Source of the DNA: Stutzerimonas kunmingensis
GTDB lineage: Bacteria > Pseudomonadota > Gammaproteobacteria > Pseudomonadales > Pseudomonadaceae
Direction: 5' to 3'
Assembly (NCBI RefSeq): GCF_021432085.1
Contig: NZ_CP090366.1
Location: 4,278,001 to 4,342,000 of the forward strand
DNA length: 64,000 nt
Part shown: one piece after another, positions 1 to 8,320 of the stretch
How the letters are laid out: each line of letters opens with the position of its first letter
Numbering within the stretch: the stretch's first letter is position 1
Position numbers and translations under genes: made by a program
Notes under the pieces: model-generated
What the model saw: only the letters and a program-made list of their open reading frames with translations
Told to the model about the DNA's origin: nothing
Databases searched by the model: none

Positions 1-1
1 G

Positions 2-1357
2 ATTCACCAGACCAAGGACATCCTTCCGCACAACGGCTATCCGGCCGCCATCGACGGCAGCCTGGAAGACTTCAGCCGCTCGACCTACCTGGGCGCCGAC
101 TGGGGTGATTTCGACAGCCGCGGCACCGACGTCGTCGCCGAGCTGACCCATCGCTTCGACAATGGGGGCTACGGTCGCGTGGCGGTGCGCGGCTCCAGGC
201 GCGCGACCGATTACCTCTATGCCTTCACCGCGCGCAACGTCAACAGCGGCGCGACCAGCCTGGCCTACACCGCCCGCGATCTGGAGCAGGACACCCTCGC
301 GGTCGATGCCAACTACAGCCAGCCGTTCGAGCTGCTCGGGCAGGTCAGCGAGTTCGTCATCGGCAGCGATTTCAAACGCTACGAGACCGAGTATGCGGAC
401 GCCCGCGGCAATCTCGGCGCCATCGACGTCGCCAGCTACCAGCCGGGCGACACCAGCAAGCCGAACGTCACCTTCGGTACGCCGACCGAAACCGACGAGC
501 GCGAAGTCGGCCTCTACGCCAAGCTGACCTTCCGCCCGATCCAGCGCCTGGCGCTGATCGGCGGCGCGCGGGTCAGCAGCTTCGAAGGCGAGAACAGCAG
601 CGCCACGCAGGATGTGCGCGAATCCGGCTATGTCACGCCCTACGGCGGCCTGGTGTTCGATCTGGATGACCAGCACTCCCTCTACGCCAGCTACTCGCAG
701 GTATTCAAGCCGCAGAGCGAAGCCGGCGCCGACGGCCGCATCATCGACCCGCGCGAAGGCGAACAGTACGAGGTCGGCATCAAGGGCAGCTATTTCGGCG
801 GCGACCTGAACGCGCGCATCACCGCCTTCCAGCTCACCGACGAGAACCGCGCGGCCGGCGCCATTGATGACAGCGGCGCGCCGATCAGCGGCGTCTACGA
901 GGCCACCGGCAAGACCCGCATCCGCGGTGGCGAACTGGAAATCAGCGGCTACCTGACCCCCGACTGGGAAGTGCTGGCCGGCTACACCTACATGAAGACC
1001 GAGAACCTGGCCGGTGACGACAACGCGCTCTTCGCGCTGATGCCCCAGCACCAGGCCTCGCTGTGGACCAAGTACACCCTGCCCGGCGGTGCCCTGCGCG
1101 GCCTGGGGATCGGTGGTGGCGTGACCGCGATGAGCGACTACTACATCGAACGCGCCGGCAGCCCGCGCCTCAGCGCACCGGGATATGCAGTGGTGGATGC
1201 CAAGCTGTCCTACCCGATCACCGACAAGCTGACCGGCACCTTCGACGTGAACAACCTGCTCGACCGCAAATACGTTTCGCGGGTTGGCAGCGTCGGCACC
1301 TTCAACTTCTACGGCCCGTCGCGCAGCTTCACGGTGGGCGCCCGTTACGAATTCTGA
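2..1357 (+). CDS. TonB-dependent siderophore receptor, C-terminal part (5' end outside window)
   Basis: The reading frame is open from base 2 and ends in an outer-membrane beta-barrel signature with terminal phenylalanine (TVGARYEF). About 451 residues are visible, covering most of a 22-strand barrel: many short aromatic-flanked strands, a region resembling YASYSQVFKPQS, and the C-terminal 'VNNLLDRKYVSRVGS' segment typical of FhuE/FoxA/FpvA-type ferric-siderophore receptors. The plug domain and TonB box would lie upstream of the window. The following DUF2218 gene and periplasmic esterase fit a siderophore-uptake locus, since such esterases can hydrolyse ferric-siderophore esters. The substrate cannot be told from sequence. 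No Fur box can be judged because the promoter is missing. Confidence 0.93.
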   Translation: MHQTKDILPHNGYPAAIDGSLEDFSRSTYLGADWGDFDSRGTDVVAELTHRFDNGGYGRVAVRGSRRATDYLYAFTARNVNSGATSLAYTARDLEQDTLAVDANYSQPFELLGQVSEFVIGSDFKRYETEYADARGNLGAIDVASYQPGDTSKPNVTFGTPTETDEREVGLYAKLTFRPIQRLALIGGARVSSFEGENSSATQDVRESGYVTPYGGLVFDLDDQHSLYASYSQVFKPQSEAGADGRIIDPREGEQYEVGIKGSYFGGDLNARITAFQLTDENRAAGAIDDSGAPISGVYEATGKTRIRGGELEISGYLTPDWEVLAGYTYMKTENLAGDDNALFALMPQHQASLWTKYTLPGGALRGLGIGGGVTAMSDYYIERAGSPRLSAPGYAVVDAKLSYPITDKLTGTFDVNNLLDRKYVSRVGSVGTFNFYGPSRSFTVGARYEF

Positions 1358-1411
1358 TCCACCTGGCCGCCTGCGCCCGTAGGCGTCGGCGGCTGACTTC
1401 CGGAGATCACC

Positions 1412-1729
1412 ATGCCCCAGTTTCACGCCCAGGTGGCGACACCCCGCGCGTCGCGCAACATGATGCGGCTGTGCAAGCACTTCGCGCACAAGGCCGAAGT
1501 CCAGCTGGACGAACGTCAGGCGCAGGTCGAATTCGCCTTCGGCCAGTGCCGGATGCTCGCCGATGACGAGCGACTGCTGATCGACTGCCAGGCCGAGGCC
1601 GGCGAGGCGGAAAAGCGCCTGCGCTTCGTCATCGACGACCACCTCCATCGCTTCTCGGGCGAGGAAGCACTGAAGGTGAACTGGCTGGACGGGCCGCTAC
1701 CGCCAGGCCACAGGCAGGTCGAGCCATGA
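1412..1729 (+). CDS. DUF2218 family protein
   Basis: A 105-residue cytoplasmic protein with the DUF2218 layout: an N-terminal 'ASRNMMRLCKHFAHK' segment, a central acidic beta region and the 'VIDDHLHRFSGEE' C-terminal motif. The family has no established biochemical role but is often found beside TonB siderophore receptors and iron-uptake genes, as here 54 bp after the receptor. A good ribosome site (GGAG) precedes the ATG. Its stop overlaps the start of the next gene by four bases (ATGA), so it is probably translationally coupled to the esterase. A link to siderophore use is inference from context. Confidence 0.82.
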   Translation: MPQFHAQVATPRASRNMMRLCKHFAHKAEVQLDERQAQVEFAFGQCRMLADDERLLIDCQAEAGEAEKRLRFVIDDHLHRFSGEEALKVNWLDGPLPPGHRQVEP

Positions 1730-2676
1730 AAGGCGCCCTGCTCGTCGTGCTCGCCAGTCTGGGACTTGCCGCCGTACAGGCACACGCCGGGGAAGAAGCC
1801 GGCTGGCAGCCAGTTCAGCTACCGCACAGCAGCCAGCGTGACCTGCATTCGCAACGCACTGGCAAGGACTACCGCATCTTCGTCTCTGAGCCGCGACACG
1901 CGCCGCCGCCGGGTGGCTATCCGGTGCTCTATGTGCTGGATGGCAACGCCCTGTTTCCGGGGTTGGCGATCCAGGCCCAGGCCCTGGAGGATCGGCCCGA
2001 CCCTAATCTTCGCGATTCGGTACTGGTGGTCGGCATCGGCTACCCCGGCGAGGCCCTGTACGACTTCAAGGCGCGTGCCGAGGATTACACGCCCAAAGCC
2101 GAGGATCGCCAGCGCCTGCCGGGCCGCGAACCGCCGCCATCGGGCGGTGCCGATGACTTTCTGGCCTTTATCGAGCACGAACTCAAACCGCTGATCGCCC
2201 AGCGCTACCCGGTCGACGCCCGACGGCAGATCCTGTTCGGCCATTCCTACGGCGGCCTGTTCACCCTCTACACACTGTTCACCAAGCCGCAGGCATTTCA
2301 GGGCTATGTGGCCGCCAGTCCGTCGATCTGGTGGTACCAGGGCTATGTCGAACGAACACTCGCCGCATTCGAACGGCAGCTCGCGGACCAACCTGTCGGT
2401 GCGCGCCTGCTGGTCACCGCCGGCGGCGCCGAACAGCCCGCGGCGGATGCCGCCATGGATGACCTGCGCCAGCGCCATATGGCCGAACGGCGCATGGTCG
2501 GCAATGCACGGGATCTGGTCGACCGTCTGCAGCGGCTGTCCGGCCACGGCCTGCACAGCGAATTCCAGCTGTTCCCGGGAGCCAACCACGGCACCAATGC
2601 CGCACACAGCTCGGTCGTGGCACTGGCGTTGGCGGCCGCGATCGGACGCCAGCCATCCCGCGATCAGGACGACTGA
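1726..2676 (+). CDS. Periplasmic alpha/beta-hydrolase, IroE/Fes-type esterase
   Basis: A 316-residue protein with an N-terminal signal peptide (hydrophobic residues about 4-20, AHA cleavage) followed by an esterase-D/IroE-like alpha/beta-hydrolase fold. The nucleophile elbow GHSYGG places the catalytic serine at residue 174, and FPGANHGT near residue 288 supplies the likely catalytic histidine. Members of this family cleave ester siderophores such as enterobactin or salmochelin in the periplasm or cytoplasm. Position directly after a TonB receptor and DUF2218, with a four-base overlap, supports release of iron from an ester-type siderophore. The exact substrate is unknown; a general carboxylesterase is the alternative. 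Confidence 0.85.
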   Translation: MKGALLVVLASLGLAAVQAHAGEEAGWQPVQLPHSSQRDLHSQRTGKDYRIFVSEPRHAPPPGGYPVLYVLDGNALFPGLAIQAQALEDRPDPNLRDSVLVVGIGYPGEALYDFKARAEDYTPKAEDRQRLPGREPPPSGGADDFLAFIEHELKPLIAQRYPVDARRQILFGHSYGGLFTLYTLFTKPQAFQGYVAASPSIWWYQGYVERTLAAFERQLADQPVGARLLVTAGGAEQPAADAAMDDLRQRHMAERRMVGNARDLVDRLQRLSGHGLHSEFQLFPGANHGTNAAHSSVVALALAAAIGRQPSRDQDD

Positions 2677-2780
2677 GGATGACGAAAGCGACGAGAACCG
2701 ACCGGTCAGCCAGCCAGCGCCAGCGCCGGCACAGGCCCGGTGCTAGAGTCGGCGCTGCCTTTTCCATCACGGGAGATACC

Positions 2781-3227
2781 ATGCGTCCTCTTTTCAATGC
2801 CCTGCTGCTGGCCCTGCCACTCTCGCTCTCGTCACTGGCCCTTGCCGCCGAATCACCTGCCGGCCGCTGGCAGACCATCGACGACGAAACCGGAAAGCCC
2901 AAGTCCATCGTCGAAATCCAGGAGGCCGCTGACGGCACACTGAGCGGCAAGGTCGCCGAAATCCTCAAGTCGGATCACGGGCCGAATCCGGTCTGCAGCG
3001 AATGCGACGGCGAGCGCAAGGACCAGCCCATCACCGGCATGACCATCCTCTGGGACCTCAAGCCGGACGGCGAACAGGCCTGGAGCGACGGCACCATTCT
3101 CGACCCGGCCAAGGGCAAGACCTACCGGGCCAAGGCAGAGCTGCTCGAAGGCGGCGACAAGCTGGAGGTTCGCGGCTACATCGGCATCGAGGCACTGGGC
3201 CGTACGCAGACCTGGATTCGCCAGTAA
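2781..3227 (+). CDS. DUF2147 secreted protein
   Basis: A 148-residue protein starting at the ATG after GGGAGATACC, which places a signal peptide (MRPLFNALLLALPLS..., cleavage after LAA) at the N-terminus. An upstream in-frame start would bury the signal peptide, so this start is preferred. The mature part matches DUF2147: 'PAGRWQTIDDETGK', a central segment with two cysteines (PVCSEC), 'GMTILWDLKPDG', 'GTILDPAKGKTYRAK' and 'RGYIGIEALGRTQTW'. The family is predicted to form a small periplasmic beta-barrel of unknown function. It sits about 100 bp after the esterase on the same strand and may be separately expressed. Confidence 0.88.
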   Translation: MRPLFNALLLALPLSLSSLALAAESPAGRWQTIDDETGKPKSIVEIQEAADGTLSGKVAEILKSDHGPNPVCSECDGERKDQPITGMTILWDLKPDGEQAWSDGTILDPAKGKTYRAKAELLEGGDKLEVRGYIGIEALGRTQTWIRQ

Positions 3228-3306
3228 CATCGATCACCTTCGCGGAGCCAGGCCACCGCCCGGCTCCCGGATTGCACGGTGGCGCCAGGCCAGGGTCGAA
3301 CCCTGC

Positions 3307-4356
3307 ATGCACTCACTTGCCCTGCGCCTCCCGCACCCATCACGACCTCACGCTCGCCGCGCTTTCTGCCTGGTGGCGCTGTTCCTGCTCTGCCCCCTGG
3401 CAGCCGCCGATGCCCGGCTGACCGCCGCGCTCGAGCAGGGCGAGCGTCTGGAGCAGCTGCACACCCTGATCATCGCCCAGCGTGGCGAGATCCTTGCCGA
3501 GCGTGGTTACCGCGGCCATCGCACGACCACGCCGAGCAACATCAAATCGGCGTCCAAATCGGTGGTTTCCGCGCTGGTCGGCATCGCCATCGACAAGGGC
3601 GTCATCGAGAGAGTCGAGCAGCCCATTGCGGAGCTGCTGAAAAGCGATCTGCCGAGCACGCCCGATCCACGTCTGCAGCAGGTGACGGTGGGCAACCTGC
3701 TGAGCATGCAGGCCGGGCTCGGCTCCACCTCCGGGCGCAACTACGGTGCCTGGGTGGCGAGTCGCAACTGGGTTCGAGCGGCACTCGCACGCCCGTTCGA
3801 GGCCGACCCGGGCACGGCGATGATCTATTCGACGGGCTCCAGCCATCTGCTCTCGGCCATCCTCACGCGGCGCACCGGCAAAACCACATTGCAGCTGGCG
3901 CGACAGTGGCTGGCGCCGCTCGACGACTTCGCCATCAGCGCCTGGACGCGCGACCCGCAGGGCATCTACCTGGGCGGCAACGAGATGGCGATGACACCTC
4001 GCTCGCTGCTGGCCTTCGGCGAGCTCTACCGCCGCGGCGGGCTCAGCGCATCCGGCGAGCGATTGCTCTCGCAGGACTGGATAGACGCGTCCTGGACGCC
4101 GCGCACCCGCTCGCGCTACACCGGGCACGGCTACGGCTATGGCTGGTTCATCACCGAGCTTGGCGGAGAAGCGGTGCGCTACGGCTGGGGCTATGGCGGA
4201 CAGATGGTCTACGTGGTGCCAGGCCTCGAGATGACGGTGGTGATGACCTCCAACGCCCGACAACCCTCCAGTGGTGCCATGGGGCATCGCGACGCGCTGC
4301 ACCGGCTGCTCGGCGAGATCATCGGCGCGTTGCATGCAGCAGGCACCCGTCCCTAA
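3307..4356 (+). CDS. Serine hydrolase of the beta-lactamase/class C family
   Basis: A 349-residue protein with a long N-terminal signal region (hydrophobic residues about 20-34, ending LAAADA). The class-C-type catalytic SxxK motif is SASK at residues 81-84, followed by a helix 'SVVSALVGIAID'. The second motif is in 'MIYSTGSSHLLS' and a C-terminal 'YGWGYGGQMVYVVP' strand corresponds to the KTG-like wall. This family includes esterases, D-aminopeptidases and PBP4*-like proteins as well as AmpC, so true beta-lactamase activity is not implied. The stop overlaps the stop of the convergent response-regulator gene by four bases. Confidence 0.85.
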   Translation: MHSLALRLPHPSRPHARRAFCLVALFLLCPLAAADARLTAALEQGERLEQLHTLIIAQRGEILAERGYRGHRTTTPSNIKSASKSVVSALVGIAIDKGVIERVEQPIAELLKSDLPSTPDPRLQQVTVGNLLSMQAGLGSTSGRNYGAWVASRNWVRAALARPFEADPGTAMIYSTGSSHLLSAILTRRTGKTTLQLARQWLAPLDDFAISAWTRDPQGIYLGGNEMAMTPRSLLAFGELYRRGGLSASGERLLSQDWIDASWTPRTRSRYTGHGYGYGWFITELGGEAVRYGWGYGGQMVYVVPGLEMTVVMTSNARQPSSGAMGHRDALHRLLGEIIGALHAAGTRP

Positions 4357-5078
4357 CCCTGCACCAGCCTTTGCAACGCGGCGCGGTCCAGGCAGCGATA
4401 GCGAAACGAGGGCCGGCCGATCTGCCCGTAGTGAAAGGATTCTTCCAGCAGCTGTGCATCACTCAGATGCTTGAGGTACTTGCGCACCGACACGCGCGAC
4501 ATGCCGGTGGCCGGCAGCAGGGTTTCGCTGGTGAAGCTGTCCTCGTCCAGCGCCAGGATCGCCTGCGCCACCTGCGCCAGCGATGCCGGTGTCAGCCCCT
4601 TGGGCAGGTCGCCGGGGCGGCGCAGGTCGGTGGCGGGCGCTTGGCTGAACAGCCGGTCGATATCGCCCTGGCCGAGCTGATCCGGCAGGCGGGACAGCGC
4701 ATCGCGCGCACGGCGGCAGGCCTCGACCGCATCGCGGAAGCGCTCGAAACTGAACGGTTTGACCAGGTAATCCCGCGCGCCGAGGCGTTGCGCCGCGCGC
4801 ACGGTCTCGATCTCCGAAGCGGCGGTGATCAGCACGGCATCGGTGTTGCGGTCCTGCGCGCGCAGGTGGCGCAGTACCTCCAGCCCGGAGCGGTTGCGCA
4901 GGTAGACGTCGAGCAGAAGCAGGTCCACCGCCTCGCGCTCCAGCAATTCGAGCGCGGCCGGCACGCTCTCGCACTGGCCGACCAGCTCGACGCCCTCGAG
5001 CCGGGCCAGGTAATCGACGTTCAGGCGCATGACCATCGGGTCGTCCTCGACGATCAGCACGCGCATGGCTGCTTTCAT
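4353..5078 (-). CDS. Response regulator, CitB/DcuR/DctR family
   Basis: A 241-residue regulator with an N-terminal receiver domain (acidic pair E11-D12, phospho-acceptor D57, T/A region around 85, conserved K107 in VKPF) and a C-terminal helix-turn-helix domain ('LPATGMSRVSVRKYLKHL') as in CitB, DcuR and MalR. Such regulators activate carboxylate transport genes. Its start overlaps the stop of the upstream sensor kinase by four bases, so the pair is one operon. The divergent 2-hydroxycarboxylate transporter is the likely target. A second in-frame Met at residue 5 is an alternative start. Confidence 0.93.
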   Translation of the reverse strand: MKAAMRVLIVEDDPMVMRLNVDYLARLEGVELVGQCESVPAALELLEREAVDLLLLDVYLRNRSGLEVLRHLRAQDRNTDAVLITAASEIETVRAAQRLGARDYLVKPFSFERFRDAVEACRRARDALSRLPDQLGQGDIDRLFSQAPATDLRRPGDLPKGLTPASLAQVAQAILALDEDSFTSETLLPATGMSRVSVRKYLKHLSDAQLLEESFHYGQIGRPSFRYRCLDRAALQRLVQG

Positions 5079-6691
5079 GATTCGACGTCTCCCGCGGCGC
5101 TCCGATAGGGCAATTCAACCTCGAACAGGCTGCCACGACCGGCCTCGGAATACACCGCCAGGCTACCGCCCCAGGCCTCGACCTGCTCCTGCACCGCGGC
5201 CAGGCCGATGCCACGCCGCTCGCCCTTGGTGGATACGCCGCGCTGGAAGATCTGCTCGCGCACTGCGGCTTCGATTCCGCCACCGCTGTCCTGCACGTGC
5301 AGCGAGAGCAGCGCTTCGTCGTAGTCCAGCGTCAGGTTGACCCGTCGCTCGTCCTCTTCGGCCACCGCTTCGAAGGCGTTTTCCAGCAGGTTGCCGAGGA
5401 TGGTCACCAGGCCATGGATCTGCTCGGGCGCGGCGGCAGGCACCGGGTGCTCGACATCCACCTGAAAGAGGATGCCGCGCTCGCGGGCCTCGCTCTGCTT
5501 GCCGAGCAGAAAGCCCGCCAGCACCGGCTCACCGATCCCCTCGACCAGGGACGTCGCCGGCGCCAGCTGGTGATCGGCGAGGTCGCGCAGATAGGCGCGC
5601 AGGGCATCCAGATCACCCATCTGTGCCAGGCCGAGCAGCACGTGCAGCTTGTTCTTGAATTCGTGGGTCGCCGCCCGCAACGCTTCGGCATAGCGGCTGA
5701 CACCGGTCAGCTGCTCGGCTAGCGCGTTGACTTCGCTCTTGTCGCGGAAGGTCGCGATGGCGCCGATCACCCGGCCCTGATGACGGATCGGCGCACGATT
5801 GGCGAGGATCGCCCGCCCGTTGAGGCTGAACTCACGGTCCCGCTGCTCGGTTGCGCTGGCCAGCACTTCGGGCAGGCCACTGTTGGGCAGGTATTCGGCG
5901 ATCGGCCGGCCTAGCGGTGGTTTGCCGAGGCCGGTGCTGGCCAGCAGGCGCTCGGCGGCGGGGTTGACCAGGGTGATGCGCGCCTGGTCGTCGACCGCCA
6001 GAACGCCTTCGCGCACCGAGGCCAGCATCGCCTGACGCTCCTCCACCAGCCAGGTGATCTCGTAGGGTTCCAGCCCCAGCAGCACGCGCTTGATATAGCG
6101 TGCCAGCATGTGCGCACCGAGGGCGGTGACCAGCATCAGCGCCAGTACACCGAGCACCACGCCGCGCTGATGAGCCTTGAGCAGTTCGCCGAGCGAAGCC
6201 AGGGTAACCCCCACCGAGACGGCACCGAGCACCGCTCCCTCGTCGTTCAGCACCGGCGCAAAGCCGCGAATACTGCGCCCCAGGCTGCCATCGGCACGCG
6301 AGGCATAGGTCTCGCCGGCCAGCGCCGGACCTTCGTCGTCACCACGAAAGGCCTGGCCGACGCGGGCCGGCTCCGGGTGCGTCAGGCGCAGGGCGCGCGG
6401 GTTCATCACCACGATGAAGTCCACGCCCAGACGCTGGCGCAGGCCATCGATGTCTCGTTGCAGCGGATTATCGGGACTGAATTCGGCATCCGGGTTGGCC
6501 AGCGCTCGCTGCACGTCGGTGCGTGCGGCCACGCTCTGCGCCAGGTTGGTCACCCGCGAAGCCTGCCCCTCTTCGAGAGTGTCCTGCAGCTGCACGTTGA
6601 ACAGCCAGAGGGCGAGCGCCAGCGCCAGCACCACCATGACGGCGACCAGCAGCGAGATCAGCGTATTCAGGCGCAAGCGCACAGCCATCAC
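5075..6691 (-). CDS. Sensor histidine kinase, CitA/DcuS type
   Basis: A 538-residue membrane kinase. Order: TM1 (about residues 10-31), a periplasmic single-Cache/PAS-like sensor (about 35-172, with the RLGVDFIVVMN and GEVLGAVSVG-type motifs seen in CitA and DcuS), TM2 (about 176-197), a cytoplasmic PAS domain (about 215-320), then the DHp helix with H343 in ATHEFKNKLHVLLGL and a HATPase domain (NLLENAFEA, DSGGGI, RGIGL). CitA/DcuS kinases bind citrate, C4-dicarboxylates or related acids in the periplasm. Together with the overlapping regulator gene and divergent transporter, this is a carboxylate-sensing two-component system; the exact ligand is unknown. Confidence 0.93.
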   Translation of the reverse strand: MMAVRLRLNTLISLLVAVMVVLALALALWLFNVQLQDTLEEGQASRVTNLAQSVAARTDVQRALANPDAEFSPDNPLQRDIDGLRQRLGVDFIVVMNPRALRLTHPEPARVGQAFRGDDEGPALAGETYASRADGSLGRSIRGFAPVLNDEGAVLGAVSVGVTLASLGELLKAHQRGVVLGVLALMLVTALGAHMLARYIKRVLLGLEPYEITWLVEERQAMLASVREGVLAVDDQARITLVNPAAERLLASTGLGKPPLGRPIAEYLPNSGLPEVLASATEQRDREFSLNGRAILANRAPIRHQGRVIGAIATFRDKSEVNALAEQLTGVSRYAEALRAATHEFKNKLHVLLGLAQMGDLDALRAYLRDLADHQLAPATSLVEGIGEPVLAGFLLGKQSEARERGILFQVDVEHPVPAAAPEQIHGLVTILGNLLENAFEAVAEEDERRVNLTLDYDEALLSLHVQDSGGGIEAAVREQIFQRGVSTKGERRGIGLAAVQEQVEAWGGSLAVYSEAGRGSLFEVELPYRSAAGDVES

Positions 6692-6931
6692 TCCAGTGCA
6701 TGAGCGGACGCTCGACGCGCCGCGCTAGAGGGCCGGATCGAGCCAGCCCTGTGCTCCAGGGTCAAGCTCGGCTCCACTTTTTTTAGTTTCGTAATGGTTT
6801 TTTAACTTCGCCAAACATTGGCCGCGAAGCATCTCTGCTTAAGGTAGCCCCGGCGTGGTTGTCCGACCGCGCATTCGCAAACATCACCCGTACGTGCGCC
6901 GCCTGGCCGCCACGTTCGAAGGAGTACAACA
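6692..6931. promoter_or_regulatory. Divergent control region between sensor kinase and transporter
   Basis: These 240 bases separate two divergently transcribed units. An AT-rich run (about 6777-6812, TTTTTTTAG...TTTTTTAAC) stands out against the GC-rich background and probably carries promoter elements. A strong Shine-Dalgarno (GAAGGAG) lies just before the transporter ATG. I cannot define the response-regulator operator by eye. Confidence 0.5.
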
Positions 6932-8245
6932 ATGAATCGGACCACGCTGAGCGCTGCCGTGCCTGAAGGCAGCCCGAACATTCCCCTGCTGTCCCAACGC
7001 ATCTTCAACCTGCCGTTGCCTCTGTTCGCCATCGCCTTGCTCGTCATGGCCGCCGCCATCGCTACCGACACGCTGCCCAGCGGCATGATCGGCGCGCTGC
7101 TGGTGATGATGCTGCTCGGCGAGCTGCTTGGCTTCGCCGGTGACCGACTACCGATCATCAAGACCTACCTCGGCGGCGGCGCGATCCTGGCGCTGTTCGG
7201 CGCCGCGGCGATGGTCTATTTCGGCTGGCTGCCGGCAGCCGTGGCCGATGACGTCGCCAGCTTCATGAAGGGCGGCGGTTTTCTAGACTTCTATATCGCC
7301 GCGCTGATCACCGGCAGCATCCTCGGCATGGACGCCAAGGTGCTGGTCAAGGTCGGCTCGCGCTACGCGTTGCCGCTGCTCTGCTCGGTGCTGTTCGCCG
7401 CGCTGTTCGCCATGGCCGTGGGCGCGCTGCTGGGTTTCTCGCCGCAGGATGCGGTGGTGGTCATCGCCATGCCCATCATGGGCGGCGGCATGGGCGCCGG
7501 CGCGGTACCGATGAGCCAGATCTACGAGCAGCTGCTCGGCCAGCCGGCCAGCTACTACATCTCGATCCTGGTGCCGGCCCTGGCGCTGGGCAACGTCTTC
7601 GCGATCATCATCGCCGGGCTGCTCAATGGCCTCGGCAACCGCTATCCATCGCTGACCGGCAACGGCCAGATGATGCCCGGCGTGGACGTCAACGAGAAGG
7701 AAGGGCCTATCACCCTGCCGGCGCTGGGCGTCGGTCTGGTCGCGGCGCTGAGCTTCTTCGTCGCCGGGCAGATTCTCGGCGAGTTCGTGCCGCTGCATCC
7801 CTACGCCCTGATGATCGTGCTGGTGGCGCTGCTCAAGGTGAGCAACCTGGTGCCCGAGTCGATCAACGACGCCGCCTCCCAGTGGTTCCGCTTCGTCGCG
7901 CGCAACTGGACCTTCGCCCTGCTGTTCGGCATCGGCGTGGCCTTCACCGACCTCGGTCAGGTGATCGACGCCATCTCGCTGACCTATGTGCTGATCGTTT
8001 TCGCCGTGGTCGCCGGTGCCGCCTTCGGCGCGGGCCTGGTGGGCAAGCTGGTGGGCTTCTACCCGATCGAATCGGCTATCACCGCCGGGCTGTGCATGGC
8101 CAACATGGGCGGCACCGGCGATGTCGCGGTATTGTCCGCCGCGCGTCGCATGTCGCTGATGCCCTTCGCACAGATATCCTCGCGCCTGGGCGGCGCGCTG
8201 ATCCTGCTGATCTCCAGCGTGGTGGTGCCGCTGTTCTTTACCTGA
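6932..8245 (+). CDS. 2-hydroxycarboxylate transporter (CitS/CimH/MaeN family)
   Basis: A 437-residue inner-membrane protein with about ten or more hydrophobic segments and the two pseudo-symmetric Gly-rich re-entrant motifs of the 2HCT family: MGGGMGAGAVPMS (about residues 190-200) and NMGGTGDVAVLSAA near the C-terminus, followed by a conserved arginine (ARRMSLMPFAQISSRLGG). Family members are proton- or sodium-coupled symporters or exchangers of citrate, malate or lactate. It starts after a strong ribosome site and is divergent from the CitA/CitB-type pair that presumably induces it. Substrate among 2-hydroxycarboxylates cannot be set from sequence alone. Confidence 0.93.
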   Translation: MNRTTLSAAVPEGSPNIPLLSQRIFNLPLPLFAIALLVMAAAIATDTLPSGMIGALLVMMLLGELLGFAGDRLPIIKTYLGGGAILALFGAAAMVYFGWLPAAVADDVASFMKGGGFLDFYIAALITGSILGMDAKVLVKVGSRYALPLLCSVLFAALFAMAVGALLGFSPQDAVVVIAMPIMGGGMGAGAVPMSQIYEQLLGQPASYYISILVPALALGNVFAIIIAGLLNGLGNRYPSLTGNGQMMPGVDVNEKEGPITLPALGVGLVAALSFFVAGQILGEFVPLHPYALMIVLVALLKVSNLVPESINDAASQWFRFVARNWTFALLFGIGVAFTDLGQVIDAISLTYVLIVFAVVAGAAFGAGLVGKLVGFYPIESAITAGLCMANMGGTGDVAVLSAARRMSLMPFAQISSRLGGALILLISSVVVPLFFT

Positions 8246-8265
8246 GCGACGGTGACCCTGGAATG

Positions 8266-8301
8266 AAAAAGCCCCGGCCTTGCGGTCGGGGCTTTTTTTT
8301 T
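8266..8301 (+). terminator. Intrinsic terminator after the transporter gene
   Basis: A hairpin with arms GCCCCGGCC and GGTCGGGGC (one G-U pair) and a four-base loop is followed by eight T residues. On the other strand the leading A run would give a weaker U tract, so it may also serve the convergent chemoreceptor gene ending at 8321. Confidence 0.92.
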
Positions 8302-8320
8302 ATTCGGCGAACGGGCTGCG

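Noticed and set aside
3307-4356. A dedicated antibiotic-resistance beta-lactamase
   Set aside because: Only the general SxxK serine-hydrolase fold is supported; motifs specific to AmpC are not clear and there is no ampR-like neighbour.
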